From a virus: a stretch of 20,581 nucleotides of DNA. The position numbers and the translations under genes were made by a program. Of this stretch, positions 13,633 through 20,581 are shown piece after piece; position 1 is the stretch's first letter; every line of letters starts with the position of its first letter. A model generated the notes under the pieces. It had not been told where the DNA came from, searched no databases, and saw only the letters and a program-made list of their open reading frames with translations. The stretch covers positions 1 through 20,581 of IMG/VR virus record IMGVR_UViG_3300023180_000505, one strand, 5' to 3'.

Positions 13633-14742
13633 TCAGAATACAGTCACTCCGTCAACTTGTTCAGAAGGAAGCTGGAAGTCTGCATCCACTTTGTCATACA
13701 GTTCTAGGAAAGACTGTTTGGTTTCGTCATCAAAACGATTCACACAGACTTGAATCGCTTTGGCTTTGTCACCAAAGATACTGTAAGCACGAATGATGTG
13801 AACCAAACGACGGGTAGAAATCACTTCCTCAATACCACCATCATAGAAGGTCTTACGGATGATGTCAGCCCAGTCAGCAAGACGCTTACAGAACTCACCA
13901 TCAGTGACACCAAGAGTCTGTGCAACCTTGTCAAGAATCTTGACTTCATTTGCAACAGAAGGATATTCCTGTTCAAAAGTCACAGGGAAGCGTTCAAGGA
14001 ATGCTTCGTTCAGAACATTAGTCCCGATGAAACGTCCATCGTCAGAACCCTTACCCTTGGTGTTTGCAGTAGCAATCACGTTGAAACCAGGAGCAGGTTT
14101 GACGAAACGACCAATCTTCTTCAGAAAGACACCCTTTCCTTCGAGGATCGATTGAAGGCAAAGAATCTTGTTGGAAGCCAGGTCAATCTCGTCAAGCAGT
14201 AGAATCGCACCGCGCTCCAGGGCTTCGACGACCGGACCATTGTGCCAAGCGGTTTCACCGTTAACGAGACGGAATCCACCAATGAGATCATCTTCATCAG
14301 TTTCAATAGTAATGTTTACACGGATCAGTTCACGACCCAACTGAGCACAAGACTGTTCCACACCAAAAGTTTTCCCGTTACCACTAAGACCAGTGATAAA
14401 GGTAGGGTAAAAAAGACGACTGGAGATAATTTTTTTAATATCCTTAAAATTACCAAACTGGACAAAGGTATCATCTTTTTCAGGAATGAGATTTTGTTGA
14501 ACTGCAGCAATAACTGCAGGAGAATTATAGGATACTTCCAAATCTTGAATAGTTTCTTTCGTTACTTCCAGATTCCAACGACCACGGGAAACCTTATAGG
14601 AATCCAGACGACGAGTGACCGTAGGATAGGAGAGACTGTTCATTGCACAGTAGGCTTTGACATCTCCAGAAGTAATTTCAGACCCATAAGAAGCTTTGAG
14701 ACCCTCAAGGATTTGATCATCAGTCATCTTGGAACGAGGCAT
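13633..14742 (-). CDS. cobS: CobS/MoxR-type AAA+ ATPase
   Basis: A 369-residue MoxR-clade AAA+ ATPase that cyanophage annotations call CobS, the ATPase subunit of aerobic cobaltochelatase. Walker A is GLSGNGKT (118-125), Walker B LLLDEID (181-187), sensor 1 TANT (225-228), and the arginine finger lies in FLERF (248-252); GGF...WHNGPVVEAL is the MoxR-type insert. The N-terminal 60 residues differ from an ATPase: SGDVKAYCAMNSLSYPTVTRRLDSYKV looks like a helix-turn-helix followed by RGRWNLEV. Its usual partner class, a VWA protein, is encoded upstream at 18284-20449. No other cobalamin gene is in the window, so chaperone-like remodelling of another substrate is equally possible. No clear ribosome binding site precedes the ATG; ATG codon 6 is an alternative start. 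Confidence 0.9.
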   Translation of the reverse strand: MPRSKMTDDQILEGLKASYGSEITSGDVKAYCAMNSLSYPTVTRRLDSYKVSRGRWNLEVTKETIQDLEVSYNSPAVIAAVQQNLIPEKDDTFVQFGNFKDIKKIISSRLFYPTFITGLSGNGKTFGVEQSCAQLGRELIRVNITIETDEDDLIGGFRLVNGETAWHNGPVVEALERGAILLLDEIDLASNKILCLQSILEGKGVFLKKIGRFVKPAPGFNVIATANTKGKGSDDGRFIGTNVLNEAFLERFPVTFEQEYPSVANEVKILDKVAQTLGVTDGEFCKRLADWADIIRKTFYDGGIEEVISTRRLVHIIRAYSIFGDKAKAIQVCVNRFDDETKQSFLELYDKVDADFQLPSEQVDGVTVF

Positions 14743-14829
14743 TAGGTTGTGTGTTTCTCAACTGAAGCTATAATACGATAAATGGAGTGATGTTGGAAGC
14801 CCCTTTGTGCAGGTTGTTGAAGTGGCCAC
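14743..14829 (-). promoter_or_regulatory. Intergenic region with a possible -10 promoter upstream of the CobS-like gene
   Basis: These 87 bases are one of the few real gaps. On the minus strand TATTAT (5 of 6 to TATAAT) lies at 14775-14770, with a poor -35 (TTCCAA) 17 bases upstream. This could be a sigma-70 type promoter restarting transcription after the AT-rich cargo genes. No hairpin with T tract is seen. Weak evidence. Confidence 0.3.
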
Positions 14830-16839
14830 TCATAAAATATCTTTCAATTTGCCAACCAAATGCCTATTCCAAAAATCATAAATTGAAATTTCTATTTCAG
14901 GATCTACAACATATAAAGAAGACAGACATCTTTGTTGTAAAGTTTGTACTTCGACATGACCATATAAAAATGTAGTTGCATCTGTTGAAAATATATTTGA
15001 TAGATTGATAAACTTTCTACCTTTTCCAACAAAAATATTAGCAAATTTTTCTGAATCTTTATATAAATCAGCAACAACAAACTTAGTTGGCGTTTTTTTG
15101 AATAAACGCCAATATTTGCAAAAATTTTCAACTCCACCAAAATGTTTCATCAACTCCGTTAATGAACTGGTGAAAGATTCATCTTCAACGTATCCGTGAC
15201 TAGTTTTACCCAACCAAACAAAGTTATCTTTCCCAGAAAATTTTCGAATACATTCAACAATATTGTCACTAGGCCATTCATGTAAATGTTTATACCACTG
15301 TAAACTTTTTACATTAAAATCATATACCAGTATTTTTCCACCTGCATTTAATTTTTCGTTCTTAAAAATGTCAAGTAGTTTAAACCCACTTCCAGTATTT
15401 GCAACAAGATCGAACTTCCCTTTATTACTTATTGACATTGTTTCACTATTAAACAACCAAATTTGATCTTTGATCGATAATACATCTGTTAAAATTTTAT
15501 TTTGATTCCAATTTTGACCTTCATATGTAGTCAATGTTTTTATACTATGTTCAAATCTTTCAGTTTCATGTTCTGGGTAACAATAAAACTTATTATGTCT
15601 GATTTTTTCACTCAAAGTTATTACAGGCCAATCACCCAAAAACATTGATGTTAAAAGTTTCCATCCCTGGCCAGAATTTGATTGGAGTTTTTGTTCACCG
15701 GAATACTTGACCCAAAGTGGAGTATAGTCATCATGAAAATTTTCAACGCTCCTTTCAATTACTGGCAACATTTGTTTTGATGGAAACCATTCTCCAAATT
15801 CTGGACATCCAACTTCTTTCCATGCAAAAACGTTTACTATAAAAAATTGAGGGTGCAATTCCAACCAATTTCCAGGCCAAGATAAGATATGTCCAGCTAT
15901 TCCAAAATGATTTTTGTTTATAAAATCTTTTATCTCTCTATCATAATCAAAACTTTTTAATGTACATCCCGCTGACTGAATGACGCAATATTCATATCCC
16001 TTAATCAGAGACTCTTTTAATATTTCGTGTATTTCATCTCCACAAATTATTTCTGCGTTATTTCTAGCTCTATTGAGATAAAACAAAGTTGCTCCTTTAA
16101 ATCTCAAATACATCGAAAAGTTATTAATCTTCTTTATTTGATTGTAGACACCGTAACAAACTTTTTTTTCTCTCATTTTCAGTTGTTTTAATGCTCCATA
16201 GATCAACCTTTCATTAATATCTCCATGAACAATAAAATGATATCTTGGTTGCGTACTGTTATTATATACTGCATGGACATTACCAATGTCTAGAAAAAAT
16301 CCAGTACCTTGTTTAAAAGGCACTCTTCCCCATTTTTCAAAATAAAAATCACAACCAGTGGGATTGTTTATTGCGATGTTTAGTGGACCAAAGATTCTAC
16401 CTTCTCCATCAGAATGTGGCATTATATACCCACCAGGAGATAGTTTCATTATACGAACTCTATCATAACTATGATATCCAAGTTTTTTCAAAAACTTCAC
16501 ACAAGTCGGAAACTGTTCGCAAACATCAGTCCATTTATAATCTGGTTCAGTTAATCCATATTGATCATAATGTTCAGTAGCATCAGATCGAATTCCATGT
16601 AAAGTTAAGGCAGACCAACCTTCATGAGAGTAACTTGAATGTTTATCTTGTTGTCTGTGTCCAACAAAAAGATGATCATTTTCTATGCATTCTTTATGCA
16701 TTTCTCTAAAATCATCCTGAAAATCTATTTGAAGAAAAGGCCAATCAGAATCAAATACATTAAAAGTTCTTTCTTTTCTAGAAGGATACCATTGATTATC
16801 CAATGATTTTTCTATAAATTTGTCAATTATTTTATTCAT
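14830..16839 (-). CDS. Large fusion protein with N-terminal 2OG-Fe(II) oxygenase domain
   Basis: A 669-residue protein that appears to have three parts. Residues about 30-210 resemble aspartyl/asparaginyl hydroxylase-type 2OG oxygenases: ligands HSD (His142, Asp144) after GGYIMP, distal His189 in DIGNVHAVYN and Arg199 in QPRYHFIVHG. Residues about 225-400 are a second domain with YCVIQSAGCTLKSFDYD, FGIAGHILSWPGNWLELHPQ and FFIVNVFAWKEVG, which I take as glycosyltransferase-like by appearance only. Residues about 455-669 contain FDLVANTGSGFKLLDIF and GGKILVYDFNVKSLQWY, a Rossmann-like or methyltransferase-like pattern. The likely role is modification of a protein or glycan, with unknown substrate. 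It is strongly AT-rich compared with neighbours. The ATG at 16839 overlaps the preceding stop (ATGA); ATG 16851 would add four residues. Confidence 0.75.
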   Translation of the reverse strand: MNKIIDKFIEKSLDNQWYPSRKERTFNVFDSDWPFLQIDFQDDFREMHKECIENDHLFVGHRQQDKHSSYSHEGWSALTLHGIRSDATEHYDQYGLTEPDYKWTDVCEQFPTCVKFLKKLGYHSYDRVRIMKLSPGGYIMPHSDGEGRIFGPLNIAINNPTGCDFYFEKWGRVPFKQGTGFFLDIGNVHAVYNNSTQPRYHFIVHGDINERLIYGALKQLKMREKKVCYGVYNQIKKINNFSMYLRFKGATLFYLNRARNNAEIICGDEIHEILKESLIKGYEYCVIQSAGCTLKSFDYDREIKDFINKNHFGIAGHILSWPGNWLELHPQFFIVNVFAWKEVGCPEFGEWFPSKQMLPVIERSVENFHDDYTPLWVKYSGEQKLQSNSGQGWKLLTSMFLGDWPVITLSEKIRHNKFYCYPEHETERFEHSIKTLTTYEGQNWNQNKILTDVLSIKDQIWLFNSETMSISNKGKFDLVANTGSGFKLLDIFKNEKLNAGGKILVYDFNVKSLQWYKHLHEWPSDNIVECIRKFSGKDNFVWLGKTSHGYVEDESFTSSLTELMKHFGGVENFCKYWRLFKKTPTKFVVADLYKDSEKFANIFVGKGRKFINLSNIFSTDATTFLYGHVEVQTLQQRCLSSLYVVDPEIEISIYDFWNRHLVGKLKDIL

Positions 16840-17816
16840 AAACCCATCCAAAAATCATCGAGTAATTCCATACTAGTTACACTTTTAACTTTAGAAAAGA
16901 CTTCTTCATTCCACCTTTTTTGCAATCTCATATCAAAATACCAATCATCACGAACAGGATGAAAATCTAAAAAAGTTTTATCAATTAAAATACTTCCAAG
17001 GTAATATCTACCCAATCCCAGAGTATTTAAATTTTCTATAGGAATCCTTTCTTGAGCTGCTTGATCTACAGTTTCATACCATTTGTAAAATTCTAACTCA
17101 ACTACTTTTTGAATATATGAACTAGATTGAAAACAAAGCCAAACTTCAGAACTATACATTTCCTGAACTTTAACTTGATTATTGGTAACTACTCTAACAT
17201 CATTATCCTGACTTGCACTCAAATAATCTTTACCTAAAGTGTTGTACCCGAGATAAAGTTGACCCCAAGTAAACTCTGTTGATAAAAATAGTTTGTCTTT
17301 TTCTTCTAATTTTCTGCCAGGATAAGGTGGATAAACAGTAACTAAGGCACTATATTGTGGAAACACCTCTCCTGTAGTTTCCATAGCAGTTTCAGTTATA
17401 TGGATCCATTCGTTTAAATCCAACCAACGAGTATGAGCATATTCACCTGCATACAATAAAGGATTTGCTCCATATTCTTCAAATTTTTCGTGCAAATAAT
17501 TAAGAGATTCTCTACCTACATCCTTAGTTCCATTTAGAATAGGTAGACTAACATCTTTTTTGACTTTTTTGTATATTAAGTTAATATCAGAAATTATAGA
17601 ATTTAACTTATCAGTCAATTCTTTCAAATGAGAAATATTTTTATTTGATATTTTTAAATTTAAATATGTCTCCCTATTTCTCCTATATGTTACAACTTCA
17701 TTTATCCACTTTTCTCTTAAACTATTTGGTTGCAGGGAATAAGTTAATCGAAGGGGTTCTCCATTTTCAAGTTCAAAAGTATATCTTACTCCCTTATTAC
17801 CTTCAAAAAAATCCAT
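16836..17816 (-). CDS. Hypothetical protein (326 aa), AT-rich cargo
   Basis: An intact 326-residue protein I do not recognise. The N-terminus MDFFEGNKGVRYTFELENGEP and LRLTYSLQPNSLREKWINEVV look like a beta-rich start followed by a helix. Residues about 60-90 (HLKELTDKLNSIISDINLIYKKVKKD) have heptad-like spacing that could form a coiled coil. The C-terminal half is rich in aromatic residues (WGQLYLGYNTLGKDYL, FYKWYETVDQ, DWYFDMRL). No catalytic motif is evident. It shares low GC and an ATGA junction with the oxygenase fusion gene and is probably co-inherited with it. AGG lies about 9 bases before the ATG, and only 31 bases separate it from the gene upstream. Confidence 0.8.
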   Translation of the reverse strand: MDFFEGNKGVRYTFELENGEPLRLTYSLQPNSLREKWINEVVTYRRNRETYLNLKISNKNISHLKELTDKLNSIISDINLIYKKVKKDVSLPILNGTKDVGRESLNYLHEKFEEYGANPLLYAGEYAHTRWLDLNEWIHITETAMETTGEVFPQYSALVTVYPPYPGRKLEEKDKLFLSTEFTWGQLYLGYNTLGKDYLSASQDNDVRVVTNNQVKVQEMYSSEVWLCFQSSSYIQKVVELEFYKWYETVDQAAQERIPIENLNTLGLGRYYLGSILIDKTFLDFHPVRDDWYFDMRLQKRWNEEVFSKVKSVTSMELLDDFWMGL

Positions 17817-17847
17817 AAAGTAAACCTCAGATCATATAATAATTTAT

Positions 17848-18255
17848 TCAGTCTCTTGGGGAATCATACTTCTCTCTTGCTTTGGATTCTCTCTTCTCTT
17901 TAGAAGTGAATCCATGTTTAGCAACACGAGCATTGCGTGTTTTAATACGTTCCTGTTCCACTTCACCTTCAGTTGGTTTGCGACCTCTTTCCTTTTTCTC
18001 TTCACGAGAACCAGGATGTTCTTTACGGAACTTACTGGTTATACCTTGGTACTTACCAGCTCTCTCATACTCACCAACCTTCTTACCCCTCTCTTCTACT
18101 TCAGGATTTCTTTTTTCCATAATATCTGCAAACCAAGCTTCACTCATGTTGAGGATGATCTTATCTGCAGATTGTTCGGTTGATGCAAAACCTTCGTCAA
18201 GAAGATACTCAAGAACTAGGTTGTAAGTATCAAGATCGGAATTGGTATGATTCAT
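17848..18255 (-). CDS. Small charged cyanophage protein, possibly virion-associated
   Basis: A 135-residue protein with two distinct halves. Residues 1-45 (LDTYNLVLEYLLDEGFASTEQSADKIILNMSEAWFADIM) carry an N-terminal module that I recall from many cyanophage and pelagiphage proteins, often structural: a LxEGxAxTxxxAxxIxxNMSxxW pattern. The rest is strongly basic and acidic by turns (RKEHPGSREEKKERGRKP, KTRNARVAKHGFTSKEKRESKAREKY), with no hydrophobic core, so it is probably disordered or nucleic-acid binding. I use the ATG at 18255; a TTG two codons upstream is in frame. No good ribosome binding site is seen. A late-promoter-like AATAAATA lies 23 bases upstream, which would fit late expression. 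Confidence 0.75.
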   Translation of the reverse strand: MNHTNSDLDTYNLVLEYLLDEGFASTEQSADKIILNMSEAWFADIMEKRNPEVEERGKKVGEYERAGKYQGITSKFRKEHPGSREEKKERGRKPTEGEVEQERIKTRNARVAKHGFTSKEKRESKAREKYDSPRD

Positions 18256-18277
18256 TTGCAAACGGTGACTTTTTAAT

Positions 18278-18285
18278 TATTTATT
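18278..18285 (-). promoter_or_regulatory. Late-promoter-like box AATAAATA upstream of the small charged protein gene
   Basis: One mismatch to TATAAATA on the minus strand, overlapping the stop codon of the VWA protein gene (18284-18286). The next ATG is 23 bases away, consistent with a short leader. In AT-rich sequence around a TAA stop such a box can occur by chance. Confidence 0.4.
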
Positions 18286-20449
18286 AGGCAACAAGTTCAA
18301 TAAACTCCCCAAGAATCTTCTTATTCATCTTCTTACCCTTCAGAGACTTTACAAATGCAGACTTGATTTGAGTCTTAGTAGCATCTTCCTTCACTTCAAA
18401 CTCAGTATCCTGAGAAAGAGCCGTGGAAGAAAGTCCAAAGTAAGTATGATAACCAGACTTCTTGATAGAGAAGGACTTGGTTTTCCTCCAGTCAGAAGTA
18501 ACTTTATCCAGTTCATTTCCAGAGTAACCGTAGTAACGACGAATGAAACTGTTTGCATCACGAGACTCCAGGACTCGCATACCGATAAAGTTCACTTCAG
18601 GGAACCTATCACGAAGATTGCGAAGAAGAACATCAGTGAACTCATGATATTCGTGACCGAACTTATAGGTATTACCAGTCTTACGATCCCGAAGGAAAGA
18701 ACTGTAACCATCGATGCGATTCAGACCGATGTAAACTTCACCACTTTCTTTAAGTTGAGGGAAACGATCTTTAAACTCTTTGTGATACTTCAGAGGAGGA
18801 GCTTCACCATCGGTCAGAACAACACACTGAACCTTCTGGAGTTTGTTCTCCTTCTGGAACTTAGGAAGAATCTGATGAAGAGAAATCAGAGCTTCGTTCA
18901 GAGGAGTACCAGAAAGAGACAAACGATTGGGGTGTTGGTAGATAGGAACATTACTGTAATGTGCAGAGAATTCATAAGAAATCCGCCAGATGTTGATCAT
19001 TTGTTCTTCAAGAACACGATTGTTAGTCTTACTGGTGAAAAGATTCATCAGACAGAAACTTTCATCAACTTGAGCAAGACCGTGTTTCTTGGTGTAGTGA
19101 GGTTCCATCTGGATCCACTTACCATTTTCATCATATTGATTTCGACGCCATTCATGAGTGAATGCATAAACCTCAAAAGGAATTGCGACTTTCTTGCAGA
19201 ACCAAACCAGATTATAAAGTTGTTTGATGGTATCCAACATCACACGAGACATAGAACCAGACCAGTCCAGAACAAAGACTAGACCATGGTTTTTACCATC
19301 TGCGAGAGTGGTAACTTTCTTGAAAAGATCTTCATTGTACTTATAGGAATGAAGTTTAGTGCAGTCCAGAACTCCAGTACGAGCAGTTGTTGCACGAGCG
19401 TAGGAGTCTGCAGATTTCTTACACTCAAACTCTTTCACGAGATAGTTGACTTCTTTCTGTGCAGAACGTTTGAACTGAACAAACTCCTTATCAACTTCAC
19501 CGAAGAGATTTTCATCGGGCATCTTTTCTTCTGTCAGTTTCCACCAACGATCAATCTCTGCATGAACTTCAGAGTTGGAAGCAATAACAGTATCAAGGTT
19601 TACTTTGGGAAGTTCAACATAGATGTTCTCATCGAAAGCGGAGTTAGAAACAAGATCCTTGATAGCTTCTTCAAGATTATCTGCGGTACGAACTTCAGGA
19701 TCATACGACTCGCCACCCTGGTTTGAACCAGTCTTGGAGGGTTGATCCGATTGTTGATTAGACTGACCCTCAGAGGACGCCTGGCCACCCTCTCCAGACT
19801 CTTGAGGGGAATCCTCTTGGAGGGATTGATCTGCAGAATCACCAGGGTCAGAACCACCAGCGTTACTCTCGTGATTATCCATGGAACCAACCTTAGTCTG
19901 TTCCTGTTCTTCACCCTTGCAGTATTTGTAGAGTTCTTCTGCTGCAATAATCACATCAGCAAAAGTCTCACAAGAAGCAATCATCTTGACAATCTCCGTT
20001 TCCTTTTCGGTAAAAGAGATGTTCAGATAGTTACCAACCTTGAAGAAAAGGTTTGCACGGTCAGCAAGATTGAAAGTAGAAATATCTTCACCTTCTATCT
20101 GGAAGAAGTCCTCATCATGAAGTTCCTGATAACCACCATAGAAACACTTGTTCAGTCCTGCATACCGACGCTTCATCAGTTTCTCAATACGAGCATCCTC
20201 AACCACATTCACAAACTGGTGGGGAATGTGTTTAGGAATATCCTCGTTAGGAGTATAGAGTGCATGACCCACCTCATGACCAACCAACATATCATAGACC
20301 ACACTAGAAGCCTTCTCCCACATCGGAAGGATCAGAACACGAGTATCAACATTGAACGATGCAGTGGAGACGTTCTTGTGTTCCACAACCAGGTCTTCAG
20401 TTGCGAGGAGACGGGCGAGGTTACCCTTGACTTCGTGGTTAACGGTCAT
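18284..20449 (-). CDS. CobT-like VWA-domain protein with HExxH metallopeptidase-like motif
   Basis: A 721-residue protein. Near the N-terminus lies HEVGHAL (58-64), a zinc-protease HExxH motif, followed by NVVEDARIEKLMKRRYAGL (81-99), which could supply a third metal ligand (Glu84 or Glu89) and also resembles the conserved CobT region. Residues about 178-250 are low-complexity (Ser, Gln, Gly, Asp, Glu), as in the acidic linker of CobT. The C-terminal VWA domain has the MIDAS motif DWSGS (395-399), with SGTPLNEAL and VVLTDGEAPP further on. VWA proteins of this type work with MoxR ATPases; the CobS-like ATPase at 13633-14742 is the obvious partner. I use the ATG at 20449; an ATG at 20479 overlaps the -10 box and is unlikely. 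Confidence 0.85.
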   Translation of the reverse strand: MTVNHEVKGNLARLLATEDLVVEHKNVSTASFNVDTRVLILPMWEKASSVVYDMLVGHEVGHALYTPNEDIPKHIPHQFVNVVEDARIEKLMKRRYAGLNKCFYGGYQELHDEDFFQIEGEDISTFNLADRANLFFKVGNYLNISFTEKETEIVKMIASCETFADVIIAAEELYKYCKGEEQEQTKVGSMDNHESNAGGSDPGDSADQSLQEDSPQESGEGGQASSEGQSNQQSDQPSKTGSNQGGESYDPEVRTADNLEEAIKDLVSNSAFDENIYVELPKVNLDTVIASNSEVHAEIDRWWKLTEEKMPDENLFGEVDKEFVQFKRSAQKEVNYLVKEFECKKSADSYARATTARTGVLDCTKLHSYKYNEDLFKKVTTLADGKNHGLVFVLDWSGSMSRVMLDTIKQLYNLVWFCKKVAIPFEVYAFTHEWRRNQYDENGKWIQMEPHYTKKHGLAQVDESFCLMNLFTSKTNNRVLEEQMINIWRISYEFSAHYSNVPIYQHPNRLSLSGTPLNEALISLHQILPKFQKENKLQKVQCVVLTDGEAPPLKYHKEFKDRFPQLKESGEVYIGLNRIDGYSSFLRDRKTGNTYKFGHEYHEFTDVLLRNLRDRFPEVNFIGMRVLESRDANSFIRRYYGYSGNELDKVTSDWRKTKSFSIKKSGYHTYFGLSSTALSQDTEFEVKEDATKTQIKSAFVKSLKGKKMNKKILGEFIELVA

Positions 20450-20470
20450 TGATCTGTTGCGTATGAACCT

Positions 20471-20476
20471 ATTATA
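20471..20476 (-). promoter_or_regulatory. -10 box TATAAT upstream of the VWA protein gene
   Basis: An exact TATAAT on the minus strand, 22 bases before the ATG at 20449 and directly after the terminator. No TTGACA-like -35 lies at 16-18 bases, where the terminator stem sits, so an activator-dependent (middle) promoter or extended -10 use would be needed. Confidence 0.5.
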
Positions 20477-20477
20477 C

Positions 20478-20505
20478 AAAAGGACCCCGCTGTTTAGGCG
20501 GGGTC
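20478..20505 (-). terminator. Rho-independent terminator upstream of the VWA protein gene
   Basis: A perfect 8-bp GC-rich stem GACCCCGC/GCGGGGTC with a 7-base loop, followed on the minus strand by CTTTTG. It ends the transcript of the gene whose last codons are at 20581-20552. The plus strand has no T tract after the hairpin. Confidence 0.88.
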
Positions 20506-20539
20506 ATGTGACGGTTCATCAACTGTCTTTGGGTATAAT

Positions 20540-20547
20540 TATTTATC
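20540..20547 (-). promoter_or_regulatory. Late-promoter-like box GATAAATA
   Basis: One mismatch (first base) to TATAAATA on the minus strand, 4 bases after the TGA of the upstream gene and 34 bases before the terminator stem. As with the boxes beside regA and hsp20, it lies between a stop codon and a terminator. Confidence 0.35.
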
Positions 20548-20551
20548 AGTA

Positions 20552-20581
20552 TCAAGATGCAACAAATGCTTCTCCAAGTTC
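20552..20581 (-). CDS. C-terminal end of an upstream gene (partial)
   Basis: Nine codons reading ELGEAFVAS followed by TGA at 20554-20552, open to the window edge. The strong terminator 47 bases further on supports the end of a gene here. The product cannot be named from nine residues. Confidence 0.45.
   Translation of the reverse strand, partial: ELGEAFVAS

Noticed and set aside
17817-17847. GAATAAAT in the short gap considered as a late promoter
   Set aside because: Poor match to TATAAATA and in a very AT-rich 31-base gap; too likely by chance.
18368-19282. Long plus-strand open frame (304 codons)
   Set aside because: It is fully antisense to the VWA domain gene, has no recognisable domain or ribosome binding site, and all other genes run on the minus strand; it is a codon-bias shadow.
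19742-20452. Plus-strand open frame (236 codons)
   Set aside because: Antisense to the well-supported N-terminal part of the VWA protein; the sequence has no family signature.
1-20581. Search for tRNA genes, CRISPR arrays, insertion sequences, integrases or attachment sites
   Set aside because: No cloverleaf with a CCA-proximal T arm, no regularly spaced repeats, and no transposase or integrase motif were seen.

Overview
The window looks like a slice of the replication and recombination gene cluster of a marine T4-like myovirus, most likely a cyanophage (Synechococcus/Prochlorococcus type) or a close relative. The evidence is the set and order of T4-type genes (gp41 helicase, UvsX, gp43 polymerase, RegA, gp62, gp44, gp45) together with markers typical of cyanomyoviruses: hsp20, a cobS-like ATPase, a CobT-like VWA protein and several 2OG-Fe(II) oxygenases. 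No photosynthesis gene lies in the window, so the host cannot be fixed from sequence alone; a pelagiphage-type relative is the main alternative.

Every credible gene is on the minus strand, so transcription runs from high to low coordinates. Coding is very dense. Most junctions are ATGA or TAATG overlaps or 8-14 bp overlaps, which implies translational coupling in long operons. In transcription order: (1) 20581-17848: the last codons of an upstream gene, a strong terminator, a -10 box, a CobT-like VWA protein with an HExxH motif, a late-promoter-like box and a small charged protein. (2) 17816-14830: two AT-rich genes, one unknown and one large fusion with an N-terminal 2OG oxygenase domain. 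(3) 14742-13188: the CobS/MoxR AAA+ ATPase and a DUF3310-like protein. (4) 13170-10364: the sliding clamp gp45, a small membrane protein, two conserved phage proteins and clamp loader gp44. (5) 10367-8063: a 56-aa protein, a Sm-like protein, a possible nuclease, a DruA-like (DUF4338) protein and a 62-aa protein. (6) 8072-7261: clamp loader gp62 and the translational repressor RegA. (7) 7260-6533: a regulatory zone around hsp20 with late-promoter-like boxes, hairpins and two terminators. (8) 6532-3416: two more Sm-like proteins and DNA polymerase gp43. (9) 3419-1: two small proteins, a 2OG oxygenase, UvsX, a second small 2OG oxygenase and the N-terminal two thirds of the gp41 helicase.

Functionally, the polymerase, clamp, clamp loader, helicase and recombinase form the T4-type replisome, with RegA repressing translation of early mRNAs. 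Mixed into it are less understood parts: three paralogous Sm-like (Hfq/LSm-fold) proteins, a DruA-like protein, a possible PD-(D/E)XK-like nuclease, and a MoxR-type ATPase/VWA pair usually labelled as cobalamin genes but carrying a helix-turn-helix-like N-terminus and a zinc-protease-like motif. The most interesting leads are the Sm-like trio, the ATPase/VWA-protease pair with the AT-rich cargo between its members, the DruA-like protein, and the promoter-hairpin-terminator units flanking hsp20. There is no gene-free stretch over 300 bases; the longest are 7102-7260, 6533-6666 and 20450-20551. I saw no tRNA, CRISPR array or insertion sequence.
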